A DNA stretch of 64,000 bases, from NCBI RefSeq assembly GCF_012927305.1, contig NZ_JABBGH010000005.1:36728-100727 (forward strand). Direction: 5' to 3'. Source of the stretch: Hymenobacter polaris. GTDB lineage: Bacteria > Bacteroidota > Bacteroidia > Cytophagales > Hymenobacteraceae. How positions within the stretch are numbered: position 1 is the first letter of the stretch; each line of letters opens with the position of its first letter. The notes below the pieces were generated by a model. That model worked only from the letters and a program-made list of their open reading frames with translations, searched no databases and had not been told where the DNA came from. Made by a program: the position numbers and the translations under genes. Shown here piece after piece: positions 42,540 to 51,062 of the stretch.

Positions 42540-43237
42540 TGCCTATGCCGCCTCCCTTACCCGCCACCGACGTAGACATTTTTGTCTTCGACGTGTGCGA
42601 CACGCTGTTTTACTCCAATACCACCTTCGACTACTTGCGGTATGTGTTGGCGCGGAAGGGGTGGCGCGGCCGACAGCAACTGCTGCGACTACTCACCGGG
42701 CGGTGGTCGCCCGTTTACCTAGCGCTGGCTACGTGGCAGAAACTCACTGGGGCCGATGCCACCAAGGCCGCAGCACTGCGGCTGCTGACTGGCCTGCCCA
42801 AGATAGAGCTGTATGACCTGGGAAAGCGCTTCCTAATGGAGTTTCTAGGTGAGCGGCGCATTGCCCCAACGCACGCGCTGCTGGCCGGGCTGGCCGGCGC
42901 CCGCCCGCGCGTGGTGCTGCTGTCGGCCAGCCTTGACCCTATCGTGGCCGCTATTGCGGATGCGCTAGGAGTAGAGTTTGTGTCGTCGGAGCTGGAATAC
43001 AACGCGCAGGGGCGCAGTACCGGCCGGCTACGCCGCGAACTGGGGGGCCAGAAACACCACGCGCTGGCTGAACTAACCGGTTCCGACGACGCCCTCCGGC
43101 TGGCAGTAGCTACCGATAATTTTACCGACCGGGAGCTGGTAGCCAGGGCTGCCAGCCGCTACGTGGTAGTGCACCGCCCAGAGGCCAAGCGCTTTTGGCA
43201 AGACCTAACCCCCTATTTTATTGAGGCTTATACCTAA
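42539..43237 (+). CDS. HAD-superfamily phosphatase-like protein with altered catalytic loop
   Basis: 232 residues. IFVFDVCDTLFYS is HAD motif I, with nucleophile Asp18. The residue two after it, normally the general acid Asp, is Cys20, followed by Asp21-Thr22. VVLLSASLDPIV is motif II (Ser), GGQKHHAL carries the motif III Lys, and VATDNFTDRELV is motif IV. The large helical cap at residues 30-85 resembles the phosphoserine-phosphatase (IB) group. It is coupled to the GT4 upstream and lies 13 bases before a UbiA-like membrane protein. Some bacteria encode HAD and UbiA domains in one polypeptide, so joint action on a polyprenyl-phosphate sugar is possible. Confidence 0.75.
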   Translation: MPMPPPLPATDVDIFVFDVCDTLFYSNTTFDYLRYVLARKGWRGRQQLLRLLTGRWSPVYLALATWQKLTGADATKAAALRLLTGLPKIELYDLGKRFLMEFLGERRIAPTHALLAGLAGARPRVVLLSASLDPIVAAIADALGVEFVSSELEYNAQGRSTGRLRRELGGQKHHALAELTGSDDALRLAVATDNFTDRELVARAASRYVVVHRPEAKRFWQDLTPYFIEAYT

Positions 43238-43250
43238 TTAGCAGTAGCAG

Positions 43251-44021
43251 ATGATGTTTTTACGCTTTTTACTTCCTTATACCTATTTCTACGGCAGCCG
43301 GGTAAAGCAGCTCAAATACAACCTGTATTACCTTATTATCGACTGGGCGGTGCCGTTGGCGGTGCTCATCTACTTTACGGGCTACGACTGGCGGGGGGGC
43401 CTAGGGCATTTCGCGCTGGCGTACCTGGCCTTTATTTCCATTTATGAAATTGGCTACCTAGGCAACGATGTATACAGCGTGCGCAAGGAGGCGAAGCCCC
43501 GGCGGCGGGTGAAAGACTTCGACCCTTCCGACGCGGTGGTGATGGCGTGGATTGGCGTGCGGCTGCTGGCTTTCGGGGCCATCAGCTGGCAACTGCGCGT
43601 GCTTAGCAATCCGCTGTGGCTGGCTTTTTACGCAGTGCTAGCGTTGTTTTTTTATCTGCACAACGCGTTGAATGACAAAGAGCTGAAGGTAATGACCTTT
43701 CTTAACCTGGCTTTCATGCGCTATCTGGCGCCAGTATTTATTTTCTTGAGTGCCGGCCAGTTGATGCTCATCGCGGCGCCAGTATTCCTGAATTACGTGT
43801 TTTATCGCACGCTGATGTATATGGATAGCAAAGACTTACTACATATGCCCAGTCGCCGAATGCCAGCTTATAAGGTCAATTATTACCTGTTGATTGGGGG
43901 AGTCAGCCTACTACTCTCATTGATGGGACACTCGTGGGTGCCCGCGCTCATTACTGGCTATTACTTATTGTTTTGGATGGCGGTGAAGCTAGCTGGCTTT
44001 CAGCCCCCTCAGGCTGACTGA
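43251..44021 (+). CDS. Polytopic membrane protein, possibly a divergent UbiA-type prenyltransferase
   Basis: 256 residues with seven or eight hydrophobic segments. IYEIGYLGNDVYSVRKEAKPRRR (near residues 64-86) resembles the first UbiA motif NDxxDxxxD followed by P-R, but the second and third acidic positions read Ser and Glu. YMDSKDLLHMPSRRMPAYKV (near 190-210) could be the second DxxxD motif. UbiA enzymes join polyprenyl chains to aromatic or sugar-phosphate acceptors. The assignment is tentative; the missing aspartates could mean another function. Confidence 0.5.
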   Translation: MMFLRFLLPYTYFYGSRVKQLKYNLYYLIIDWAVPLAVLIYFTGYDWRGGLGHFALAYLAFISIYEIGYLGNDVYSVRKEAKPRRRVKDFDPSDAVVMAWIGVRLLAFGAISWQLRVLSNPLWLAFYAVLALFFYLHNALNDKELKVMTFLNLAFMRYLAPVFIFLSAGQLMLIAAPVFLNYVFYRTLMYMDSKDLLHMPSRRMPAYKVNYYLLIGGVSLLLSLMGHSWVPALITGYYLLFWMAVKLAGFQPPQAD

Positions 44022-44105
44022 AGAAGAACGAAATAAGCGGTAGAAAAGGGCCTGGCAGGACGCTTTAGGTTTACCAGTATGTAGCTCATTTATAAGCATA
44101 GCTTT

Positions 44106-45305
44106 ATGTTTACCGCTCCTATTCAATCAGTTGCTACTGCGCCGCCCCATCAGCTTGCGGCTGCTCCATTGCGCTACCAGCAACTGGATATTTTGCACTG
44201 CCTGCGCGGCTTTTGCGCGCTTTACGTGGTAGTGTTCCACGCCAAGTTTATTCTTTGGGCAGGGGGGAGGCAGTACTTGGAAGCGCATCCTCGCGCTGCG
44301 TGGTCGATTGCCGACTACCTGCTGTTTGGTCTCGACCTGCTTAGTTCGGCGGGCTACCAGATGGTAATTTTCTTCTTTGTGCTGTCGGGATTTTTCATCC
44401 GCTATGCCCAGCATAAAAAGCACCGCTCGGCCGGCGCGTTCTACCTCAACCGCGTCGAGCGAATTTACCCGCCATTTATCACATCGCTGCTGCTGGCTGC
44501 TGGCGTACTCACGTTGCTAGCCACCCAAGTGCCACAAGTGCTGACTACTACCGCCAGCCGCGAGCTGAATACTACCCTCGCCCAGGCCTGGGCCGAGCTG
44601 CGGGCTTTCGACCTGGCCGGCGCGGTGCGAACCCTAGGGTTTGTGCGACTGGGCCAACACTTTCTGGGCGACAACGTGGTGTATTGGTCGCTACTGCCCG
44701 AAGGGCTTTTTTATTTACTGGTACCGTTGGCCCTGAGGTGGATACGCTGGTACTATGCGGCGTCGGTGGGGTTGTTCATAGTAGGGCTGTACCTCGACTG
44801 GCGGGACGTACAGGTAAATGAGTTAGCGCACTTCGCTGTAACATACAATGCCTATTTCGCGGCGGGCATTGCCCTGTATGATATAGTTATAACCACAACC
44901 TGGCTGACCAGGGTAGCCAAAATGCCGCGCTGGCTGATGCTACCCGGCCTAGGGGGGCTACTGCTGGGGCTGGTGGCCCTCAGCTTACTTAAGCTAACAA
45001 CAGCTTCCACCGTAGTGGCGGGGGTACTGGCCGTGCTGGCGGTATCGGTGCTGCTGGCCGGACACATCAGGAGCCATAACCTGCTGGTGCGGGGATTGCA
45101 CAAAATAGGCGAGTTCAGCTTTTCGCTTTATCTCTACCACTATCCCTTACTTCTGCTGTTTTACGCCGGGATAGTTTTATACACCGGTAAACTATTTATT
45201 TACAGCCGAATTTATTGGGGGATTCTACCAATTATTGTAGCCATTGCTTATGCGCTGTACTATGTTACGGAGCGCCCCAGTGTGAATTTCTTTCGCAGGC
45301 GGTGA
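44106..45305 (+). CDS. Acyltransferase family 3 membrane protein
   Basis: 399 residues with about ten hydrophobic segments. LDILHCLRGFCALYVVVFHAKFIL has the conserved R and H, and VIFFFVLSGFFIRYAQ the following SGF motif. YHYPLLLLFYAG lies near the C terminus. Probably O-acylates a surface sugar. It shows little similarity to the other acyltransferase at 37734 beyond motifs, so two different decorations are likely. Convergent with the minus-strand gene at 45314, with only 8 bases between stops and no visible terminator. Confidence 0.9.
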   Translation: MFTAPIQSVATAPPHQLAAAPLRYQQLDILHCLRGFCALYVVVFHAKFILWAGGRQYLEAHPRAAWSIADYLLFGLDLLSSAGYQMVIFFFVLSGFFIRYAQHKKHRSAGAFYLNRVERIYPPFITSLLLAAGVLTLLATQVPQVLTTTASRELNTTLAQAWAELRAFDLAGAVRTLGFVRLGQHFLGDNVVYWSLLPEGLFYLLVPLALRWIRWYYAASVGLFIVGLYLDWRDVQVNELAHFAVTYNAYFAAGIALYDIVITTTWLTRVAKMPRWLMLPGLGGLLLGLVALSLLKLTTASTVVAGVLAVLAVSVLLAGHIRSHNLLVRGLHKIGEFSFSLYLYHYPLLLLFYAGIVLYTGKLFIYSRIYWGILPIIVAIAYALYYVTERPSVNFFRRR

Positions 45306-45313
45306 TATAGTTT

Positions 45314-46675
45314 TTAGCTATAAGCCAGGCGCCGGATACTTCGCGCCGCAAGTCCCTTGCGGCCGGAGTGGGATTTCTGGGTAAGCTGCAATTGGCGCAT
45401 AATAAACAACGCGCCTAGGTAGAAGGGCATCAGCGGAATTTTGTAGCGAACCAAGGTGCCGAAATTGCCGCTATTAGTGCCCACTCCAATGGCCAGTACA
45501 ATGGCAAAAATGAAGCAAAACGTCAAAATTGGCTGCGAGGCAATAAGCTGAAAGCTTTTGACTATACCTGTTCGAAATAATAAAGTAATAGTCAGGTATA
45601 AAAAATACGTGGCTTCTAAAGCCGACAAGAGCATAACGGGGTTGCGGGCCTCGAATAAAAAAGGGCGAAAGATGCTGACGATAATGGCTTGCGGTGCCAC
45701 CTTTATGAGTGAACTAGCTGAACCATCCAGAACGCCAATATTGTAAGCCGAGCCATTGCTAACCTGAGTGGTGAGGTAAGCAGCGTTAATCTTTGTGCGC
45801 TCACCTATCTTATTTACGTCATATTTTTCATCACCCGCAGTAAGCCGGGTAGCCCCCAAGTAGGCAGCGCCTAAGCCAAATACTATAAACAGCGGGCGGG
45901 CTAAATTGCGCGCTAGGGAAGAGCGAATCTTTTGATTGTATTCATTAAATACCCAGAATAGTGCGGGTGGCAAAAAGGATAAGAGGATATAGATTTTCAA
46001 GTGCGATAAAAAGTAGATGCCAATAGCGCCGGTCAGTAACGAGCGTGCAACGTGCTGCCTAAGAATAATACCGTAGTAAAAGCCGTAGAAAACCCAGCCT
46101 AGGGCCCCGATGCACAAAGAGTCTTTCATAAGGCCAGAACCCCAGAAAAAGACTGAAGGAAGGAAAAAAACGGCAATTGCTAATTCCTTATAAGCTGCGG
46201 GCGAGATACGAACGAATGCAGTATACATCGCCCACATGCCACTGAAACTTGCAACGGCAAAGCAAAGCGCAACAACCGTATAAGTATCAAAACAAAGTAA
46301 ACTAAAAAAGCCGCTAATTTTAATAACAAAAAACTCGGTAGGCGCGCTAAACCAATTTATTTGTGATGCATATTTAGCTATTTCAGGAGTGTATTTGCCG
46401 CTGGAATTAAACAGCAGCGCCAGGCCAGCAGCGGGTTCCTCTGTTAAAGCCTGATAAACTGCCTTGCTTTGGTTGAAGTAGTTATAGGTGTCGCCACCAG
46501 TGTAGTAAAATTGGTAAATCAATCCCAATCCTATAGCGCCGATAAACTTGACCGTAAGGGCTGGGATAAAATATTTCTTAGTATAGCTGTTAGTGAACCG
46601 GGGGCGCACGGCATAGGCCAGCGCATAAAACAATCCTAAATACAAAGGAGTCAAGAAGAGGTCCTGTAATTCCAT
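45314..46675 (-). CDS. Polytopic membrane protein, unknown, GT-C or polymerase-like topology
   Basis: 453 residues with about eleven hydrophobic segments. YYTGGDTYNYFNQSKAVYQAL after the second segment gives an acidic residue in the first large loop, and RYKIPLMPFYLGALF near the C terminus resembles the final segment of PMT-like and Wzy-like proteins. No diagnostic motif was found, so it may be a polymerase, a GT-C transferase or another transporter-like protein. It is the second of two minus-strand genes, 12 bases after the TPR protein gene, and is more AT-rich than that gene. Confidence 0.6.
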   Translation of the reverse strand: MELQDLFLTPLYLGLFYALAYAVRPRFTNSYTKKYFIPALTVKFIGAIGLGLIYQFYYTGGDTYNYFNQSKAVYQALTEEPAAGLALLFNSSGKYTPEIAKYASQINWFSAPTEFFVIKISGFFSLLCFDTYTVVALCFAVASFSGMWAMYTAFVRISPAAYKELAIAVFFLPSVFFWGSGLMKDSLCIGALGWVFYGFYYGIILRQHVARSLLTGAIGIYFLSHLKIYILLSFLPPALFWVFNEYNQKIRSSLARNLARPLFIVFGLGAAYLGATRLTAGDEKYDVNKIGERTKINAAYLTTQVSNGSAYNIGVLDGSASSLIKVAPQAIIVSIFRPFLFEARNPVMLLSALEATYFLYLTITLLFRTGIVKSFQLIASQPILTFCFIFAIVLAIGVGTNSGNFGTLVRYKIPLMPFYLGALFIMRQLQLTQKSHSGRKGLAARSIRRLAYS

Positions 46676-46687
46676 AGCTGCTCGTAA

Positions 46688-47980
46688 TTACGCCTTATTC
46701 TTCTTAAGCCACGCCTTGGCTTCCCTATACTGGTCCGACTTGCGGTCGGCTTTGTCGGCCACTACATTGAAGTAGCGGCGGGCGGCGGCATTATCGTGCT
46801 CGGCGGCGGCGATTTTGGCCAGGCTGTTGTTGGCAAAGAGGAAGTAGCCACCGTCGGTATCGCCGTTGCTTTCGGCAAAGACGATGCAGCGCTGGTAGTA
46901 ATCCTTAGCCTTGGCCACGTCCTTATATTTATACTGCGCGAGGTAGCCTAGGTAGTAGCTGGCGTAGCGGCCGCTAGTAGCTTCGTAGCCGGGCATGCCC
47001 GCGTTGAGCTTGGTGAGAATGTCGCGGCTGACGCGCTCGCACTCGTCGAACTCGCCTTTCTGGAAGCAAAGCAGGCCGTAGAAGCGGGCGAAATAGCCGT
47101 TATCGGGATAGCGCAGGGCTAGGCGGCGGGCAATGGGAAAAGCCTGGGCCGATTGGTGCTCGTCGTTGTAGAGAATTTTCATAAGAAAATTCTCGGCTTC
47201 TATCTTGGTGTAAAAGCCGTTATCGGCCACCTGGCGCAGCTGGCGCAGGCCCTCCTGCTTGCTGCCCTTAGGAAAGAATAGGAGCACCGGTCGCAGCAGG
47301 GGGTAGTTTTCGGAAATCCAGGGGGAGTAATAATTGATGAGGGCCTCCCCAAATAAAAACTCGGGGCTGAGGCCGTTGGCTTCGCGGCTTTTTTGCAGGT
47401 AGGTGAGCGCTCGCCGCCCGTTGAACGTGGCGCGCGCCCAGTTGTGGCGCTCGGAGTTGAGGCGGCCACTGAAACCATTGGCCGCGGCCAGGAAGAAGTA
47501 TGCCTCGTAGTTGTGCGGGTCGGCCTTCACGAGGCGCTCGCTGTACGTATTGGCCGTGTCCATGTAGGCGTAGAACAGCCGGTCGTACTCGGTAGCGTGG
47601 AAGTTGGTAGGGTAGATTTTCCACCAGGTGCTCAGGCCCAGCAAAAAGTAGGGCATGGGGTGGTGGGGGTAGCGGCGACGCAGCGAGCGAAATTGCTTTT
47701 CGGCCTTGTCGTACTTGCAGTTGTAGAGGTTCTGCACGGCGCCATCCAGTTCCAGCTGAATGTCCTTATCCAGCAGCAGCCAGCCGCTGTAGTCCACGGC
47801 GCCGGGCAGCACCTGCAGCGTATCGAGGGCCACGGTGGGCATGGGCGGCACCTCAACGCTCCGCAGGTGAATGGTGGTATCGCGCGGGGCGGGGGTGGGC
47901 TGCTGGGCGTGGCTTAGCAGCGGCAAAACCAGCGGCAGCCACAGCAACAGCCAAAAACGAATAACTAAGCGAGCAGCCAA
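46688..47980 (-). CDS. TPR-repeat protein with signal peptide
   Basis: About 430 residues. From TTG 47980 the product begins MAARLVIRFWLLLWLPLVLP and LLSHAQQ, a good Sec signal peptide, so it would be periplasmic or envelope-bound. Tetratricopeptide-like helical pairs follow (NCKYDKAEKQFRSLRRRYP, NYEAYFFLAAANGF, GRYASYYLGYLAQYKYKDVA and others). No enzyme motif. An in-frame ATG at 48094 would add 38 residues before the signal peptide and overlap the divergent gene's start; a TATTTTCG box (minus strand, 48030-48037) fits the shorter form. It is followed by the membrane gene at 45314, so both may be one transcript. Confidence 0.82.
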   Translation of the reverse strand: MAARLVIRFWLLLWLPLVLPLLSHAQQPTPAPRDTTIHLRSVEVPPMPTVALDTLQVLPGAVDYSGWLLLDKDIQLELDGAVQNLYNCKYDKAEKQFRSLRRRYPHHPMPYFLLGLSTWWKIYPTNFHATEYDRLFYAYMDTANTYSERLVKADPHNYEAYFFLAAANGFSGRLNSERHNWARATFNGRRALTYLQKSREANGLSPEFLFGEALINYYSPWISENYPLLRPVLLFFPKGSKQEGLRQLRQVADNGFYTKIEAENFLMKILYNDEHQSAQAFPIARRLALRYPDNGYFARFYGLLCFQKGEFDECERVSRDILTKLNAGMPGYEATSGRYASYYLGYLAQYKYKDVAKAKDYYQRCIVFAESNGDTDGGYFLFANNSLAKIAAAEHDNAAARRYFNVVADKADRKSDQYREAKAWLKKNKA

Positions 47981-48029
47981 AGCAGAAGAAAGCCCCCGGC
48001 CGGCCCTGGGTGGACCCGCCTCAGCTTGG

Positions 48030-48037
48030 CGAAAATA
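48030..48037 (-). promoter_or_regulatory. Possible -7 box TATTTTCG for the TPR gene
   Basis: One mismatch from TAnnTTTG on the minus strand, 49 bases before the proposed TTG start at 47980. Confidence 0.4.
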
Positions 48038-48088
48038 CGGCAGCGACGGTAGCTTTGGCCGGTAAGCCGCCGAAGCGGCGCTAAGGGT

Positions 48089-49027
48089 ATGCATTTACTG
48101 AAGACACTGTGTGCGTTTCCGGCCCCCTCGGGCGAGGAAGCCGGCCTCACGCAATTTGTGCTGGACTACGTGCGCGAGCACGGGCCGGGCTGGCGCCAGC
48201 CGCCGCTGGTGGTACACGACGAAAACCGCCTGCAAGACTGCCTGGTACTGGTATTTGGGCAGCCGCGCACCGCCGTCTTTACCCACCTCGATAGCATCGG
48301 CTTCATGGTGCGCTACGGGCGCGGGCTGGTGCCCATTGGCGGGCCCGAAACCGAAATCGGCTACCAGCTGGTGGGGGAGGATGCGCAAGGAAAAATAGCG
48401 TGCACGCTGGCCGTGACGAAAACCGAGGATGAGGACGGAGACGAAACCGAAGCCCTAGGCTATGAGTTCAGCCGCGCGGTGGCGCCGGGCACCAGCCTCA
48501 CGTTTGCCTGCGACTTTCGCGAAACCGACACCACCGTGCAGAGCTGCTACCTCGACAACCGCCTAGGGCTGTGGGTGGCCCTAAAGCTGGCCGAAACCTT
48601 GGAGCACGGCATCCTGGCGTTCTCGTGCGGCGAGGAGCACGGCGGCGGCTCGGTGCCTTACCTAGCGCGCTTTATTTATGAGCAGTACGGCGTGCGGCAG
48701 GCTCTTATCTGCGACATTACCTGGGCTAGCGAGGGCGTGCGGCCGGGGCAGGGCTGCGCCATCTCCCGGCGCGACTCGGCCATTCCGCGCCGCAGCTACG
48801 TTGAGCGCATTCGGCGCCTGGCCGAGGCGGCCGGCGTGCCCTACCAGCTGGAAGTGGAGGAGCACGGCGGCTCGGATGGCCGGGAGCTGCAGCGCGCCGA
48901 CGTGGCCTGGGACTGGTGCTTTGTGGGGGCGCCCGAAGAAAACGTGCATACCCCCCACGAGCTAGTGCACAAAGCCGACATTGCCAGTATGCTGGCCCTT
49001 TACCAGGTGCTGCTGCGCGAGCTGTAG
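48089..49027 (+). CDS. M42-family zinc aminopeptidase-like protein
   Basis: 312 residues. The metal-ligand series of M42/M20 peptidases is visible: THLDSIGF (His/Asp, near 72), YLDNRLG (Asp, near 155), CGEEHGGG (Glu pair, near 180), ICDITWASEG (Asp, near 211) and ENVHTPHE (His, near 290). These enzymes form large tetrahedral cytoplasmic complexes that trim peptides. The start MHLLKTLCAFPAPSGEE matches the family N terminus (LLK-L...PSG-E). It is somewhat short compared with the usual 340-360 residues, in the middle beta domain. Confidence 0.87.
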   Translation: MHLLKTLCAFPAPSGEEAGLTQFVLDYVREHGPGWRQPPLVVHDENRLQDCLVLVFGQPRTAVFTHLDSIGFMVRYGRGLVPIGGPETEIGYQLVGEDAQGKIACTLAVTKTEDEDGDETEALGYEFSRAVAPGTSLTFACDFRETDTTVQSCYLDNRLGLWVALKLAETLEHGILAFSCGEEHGGGSVPYLARFIYEQYGVRQALICDITWASEGVRPGQGCAISRRDSAIPRRSYVERIRRLAEAAGVPYQLEVEEHGGSDGRELQRADVAWDWCFVGAPEENVHTPHELVHKADIASMLALYQVLLREL

Positions 49028-49052
49028 GCGGCGGCCGCCCAGCCAGTCGGCG

Positions 49053-49060
49053 TATCTTTG
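49053..49060 (+). promoter_or_regulatory. -7 box TATCTTTG for the epimerase gene
   Basis: Exact TAnnTTTG, 29 bases before GTG 49090 and 25 after the M42 stop. Confidence 0.6.
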
Positions 49061-49089
49061 TGGGTAAATACCGTAGCAACTAGTTAGTA

Positions 49090-50154
49090 GTGAAGTCCTT
49101 ACTTATTACCGGCGGCGCTGGCTTCGTCGGCTCGGCGCTGGCCCTGCAATTCAAGCAAAACCACCCCGACTGCCGCGTCATTGCCTTCGACAACCTGAAG
49201 CGGCGCGGCTCGGAGCTGAACCTGCCGCGCTTGCGGGCGGCGGGCGTCGAGTTTGTGCACGGCGACGTGCGCGCCAAGGAGGATTTTGATGCGCTGCCGC
49301 CCGTGGAGGCGCTCATCGAGGCGTCGGCCGAGCCGTCGGTGCTGGCGGGCCTTACCTCGGCGCCCGACTACTTGATTAATACCAACCTGGGTGGCACCGT
49401 CAATTGCCTCAACTATGCTCGGCAGCACGGCGCGGCGTTCATCTTTCTGTCAACCAGCCGCATCTATCCCATCAACCAAATTGAGCAGATACGCCTAGAG
49501 GAAACCGCCACCCGGTTTGAAATCAGCGCCGAGCAGGCCCTAGGGGGGGTGTCGCTCGCCGGGCTGGCCGAAGGCTTTCCGCTCGAGGGCTACCGCTCGC
49601 TCTACGGCGCTACCAAGCTGTGCTCGGAATACCTGATTCAGGAATATCACCATTTTTACGGCCTGCGCACCGTTATCAATCGCTGCGGCGTGCTGGCCGG
49701 GCCCTGGCAAATGGGCAAGGTCGACCAGGGGGTGGTGGTGCTGTGGGTGGCGCGCCACTTCTGGCAGCAGCCGCTGGGCTACTTTGGCTTTGGGGGCACC
49801 GGCAAGCAGGTGCGCGACGTGCTGCACATCGACGACTTGTTTGACTTGGTGGAGTACCAGCTGCAGCACCTGGGGCAGGTAAATGGCCACACCCTGAACG
49901 TGGGCGGCGGCCGCGGCACCAGCGTGAGCTTGCAGGAGCTGACGGCCCTGTGCCAGCGCGTGACGGGCCACACGGTGCCCATCAGCTCGCAAGCCGAGAA
50001 CCGGCAGGCCGACATTGCCCTCTACCTCACCGACAATTCCCGCGTGACGGCCCTGACGGGCTGGCAGCCCCGGCGCTCGGTTGAGCAGCTGGTGGAAGAC
50101 GTGTATGGCTGGCTGCGTGCCCACGAGGCGCAGCTGAAGCCCATTCTGGCCTAG
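49090..50154 (+). CDS. CDP-paratose 2-epimerase-like SDR (Tyv-like)
   Basis: 354 residues. KSLLITGGAGFVGSALAL starts the NAD domain. EASAEPSVLAG, the catalytic YRSLYGATKLCSEYL (Tyr and Lys) and NRCGVLAGPWQMGKVDQG are characteristic of the tyvelose epimerase group, which inverts C2 of CDP-paratose. It lies 21 kb from the CDP-sugar cassette and next to a DPM-like GT2 gene, an arrangement also seen in genomes without 3,6-dideoxyhexoses, so another NDP-sugar is possible. Start GTG 49090; the stop TAG is inside CCTAGG. Confidence 0.82.
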   Translation: MKSLLITGGAGFVGSALALQFKQNHPDCRVIAFDNLKRRGSELNLPRLRAAGVEFVHGDVRAKEDFDALPPVEALIEASAEPSVLAGLTSAPDYLINTNLGGTVNCLNYARQHGAAFIFLSTSRIYPINQIEQIRLEETATRFEISAEQALGGVSLAGLAEGFPLEGYRSLYGATKLCSEYLIQEYHHFYGLRTVINRCGVLAGPWQMGKVDQGVVVLWVARHFWQQPLGYFGFGGTGKQVRDVLHIDDLFDLVEYQLQHLGQVNGHTLNVGGGRGTSVSLQELTALCQRVTGHTVPISSQAENRQADIALYLTDNSRVTALTGWQPRRSVEQLVEDVYGWLRAHEAQLKPILA

Positions 50155-50177
50155 GGCCCTTTTTTCGCCTTTTTGCC

Positions 50178-50921
50178 ATGAAACTGAGCGTCGTTATTCC
50201 GGCCTACAACGAGGCCGAAAGCATCGCCGAAACGCTGCGCGCGCTCTACGCCACGCTGGTAGCCGAGCAGATTGACCACGAGATTGTGGTGACCAACGAT
50301 AACTCCAAGGACGATACCCTAGGGCAGCTGCAGGCGCTCAGCCGCGAGCTACCCACCCTGCGCTACTACACCAACCCCGGCCCCAACGGCTTTGGCTACG
50401 CCGTGCGCTACGGCCTGGAGCGCTACCAGGGCGACTGCGTGGCCGTGATGATGGCCGACCTCTCGGACGACCCCGCCGATTTGGTGCGCTTCTACCGCAA
50501 GCTGCTCGAGGGCTACGACTGCGTATTTGGCAGCCGCTGGGGGCGCGGCGGGCGCGTGGTAGACTACCCGGTGCACAAGAAGCTGCTCAACCGCGTGGCC
50601 AATACGCTGGTAAAGACGGTGTTCCGCTTGCGATACAACGACTGCACCAACGCGTTTAAGCTCTACCGCCGCCACACCATGGAAGGCCTCAAACCTTTTT
50701 TGTCGCCGCATTTCAATCTTACCCTGGAGCTGCCGCTCAAAGCCATCGTGCGGGGCTACAGCTACGCCGTGCTGCCCAACTCCTGGACCAATCGTAAATA
50801 CGGCGAGTCGAAGCTGAAAATCAAGGAGATGGGTAGCCGCTACTTCTTCATTATGCTATATTGCCTCATCGAGAAGTACTTCTCGCGGGGCGATTTTCGC
50901 AAAGCGCGGCCGGGCGAATAG
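50178..50921 (+). CDS. Polyprenyl-phosphate glycosyltransferase (GT2, DPM1-like)
   Basis: 247 residues. KLSVVIPAYNEAESIAETLRAL, TNDNSKDDT, and AVMMADLSDDPADLVRFY (metal site, DxSDDP) match the dolichol/undecaprenyl-phosphate mannosyl- or glucosyltransferase group. WTNRKYGESKLKIKEMG is the typical C-terminal motif. There are no C-terminal transmembrane helices, as in DPM1. It would charge a lipid carrier for a GT-C enzyme such as the product of 8278. It starts 23 bases after the epimerase, so they are probably co-transcribed. Confidence 0.88.
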   Translation: MKLSVVIPAYNEAESIAETLRALYATLVAEQIDHEIVVTNDNSKDDTLGQLQALSRELPTLRYYTNPGPNGFGYAVRYGLERYQGDCVAVMMADLSDDPADLVRFYRKLLEGYDCVFGSRWGRGGRVVDYPVHKKLLNRVANTLVKTVFRLRYNDCTNAFKLYRRHTMEGLKPFLSPHFNLTLELPLKAIVRGYSYAVLPNSWTNRKYGESKLKIKEMGSRYFFIMLYCLIEKYFSRGDFRKARPGE

Positions 50922-51062
50922 TATGGGCCCAGCCCCCAATCGTTGCCGAGGGCTAGGGCAGTAGCTAAAGGATAGGGTTTTTTAGGGGAAAAAATTGTTT
51001 TCTGGTCGGTAAATGCGCTTACATTTACCGCCTAACTCTTTCCCACTCAACCCTTACGGCTT

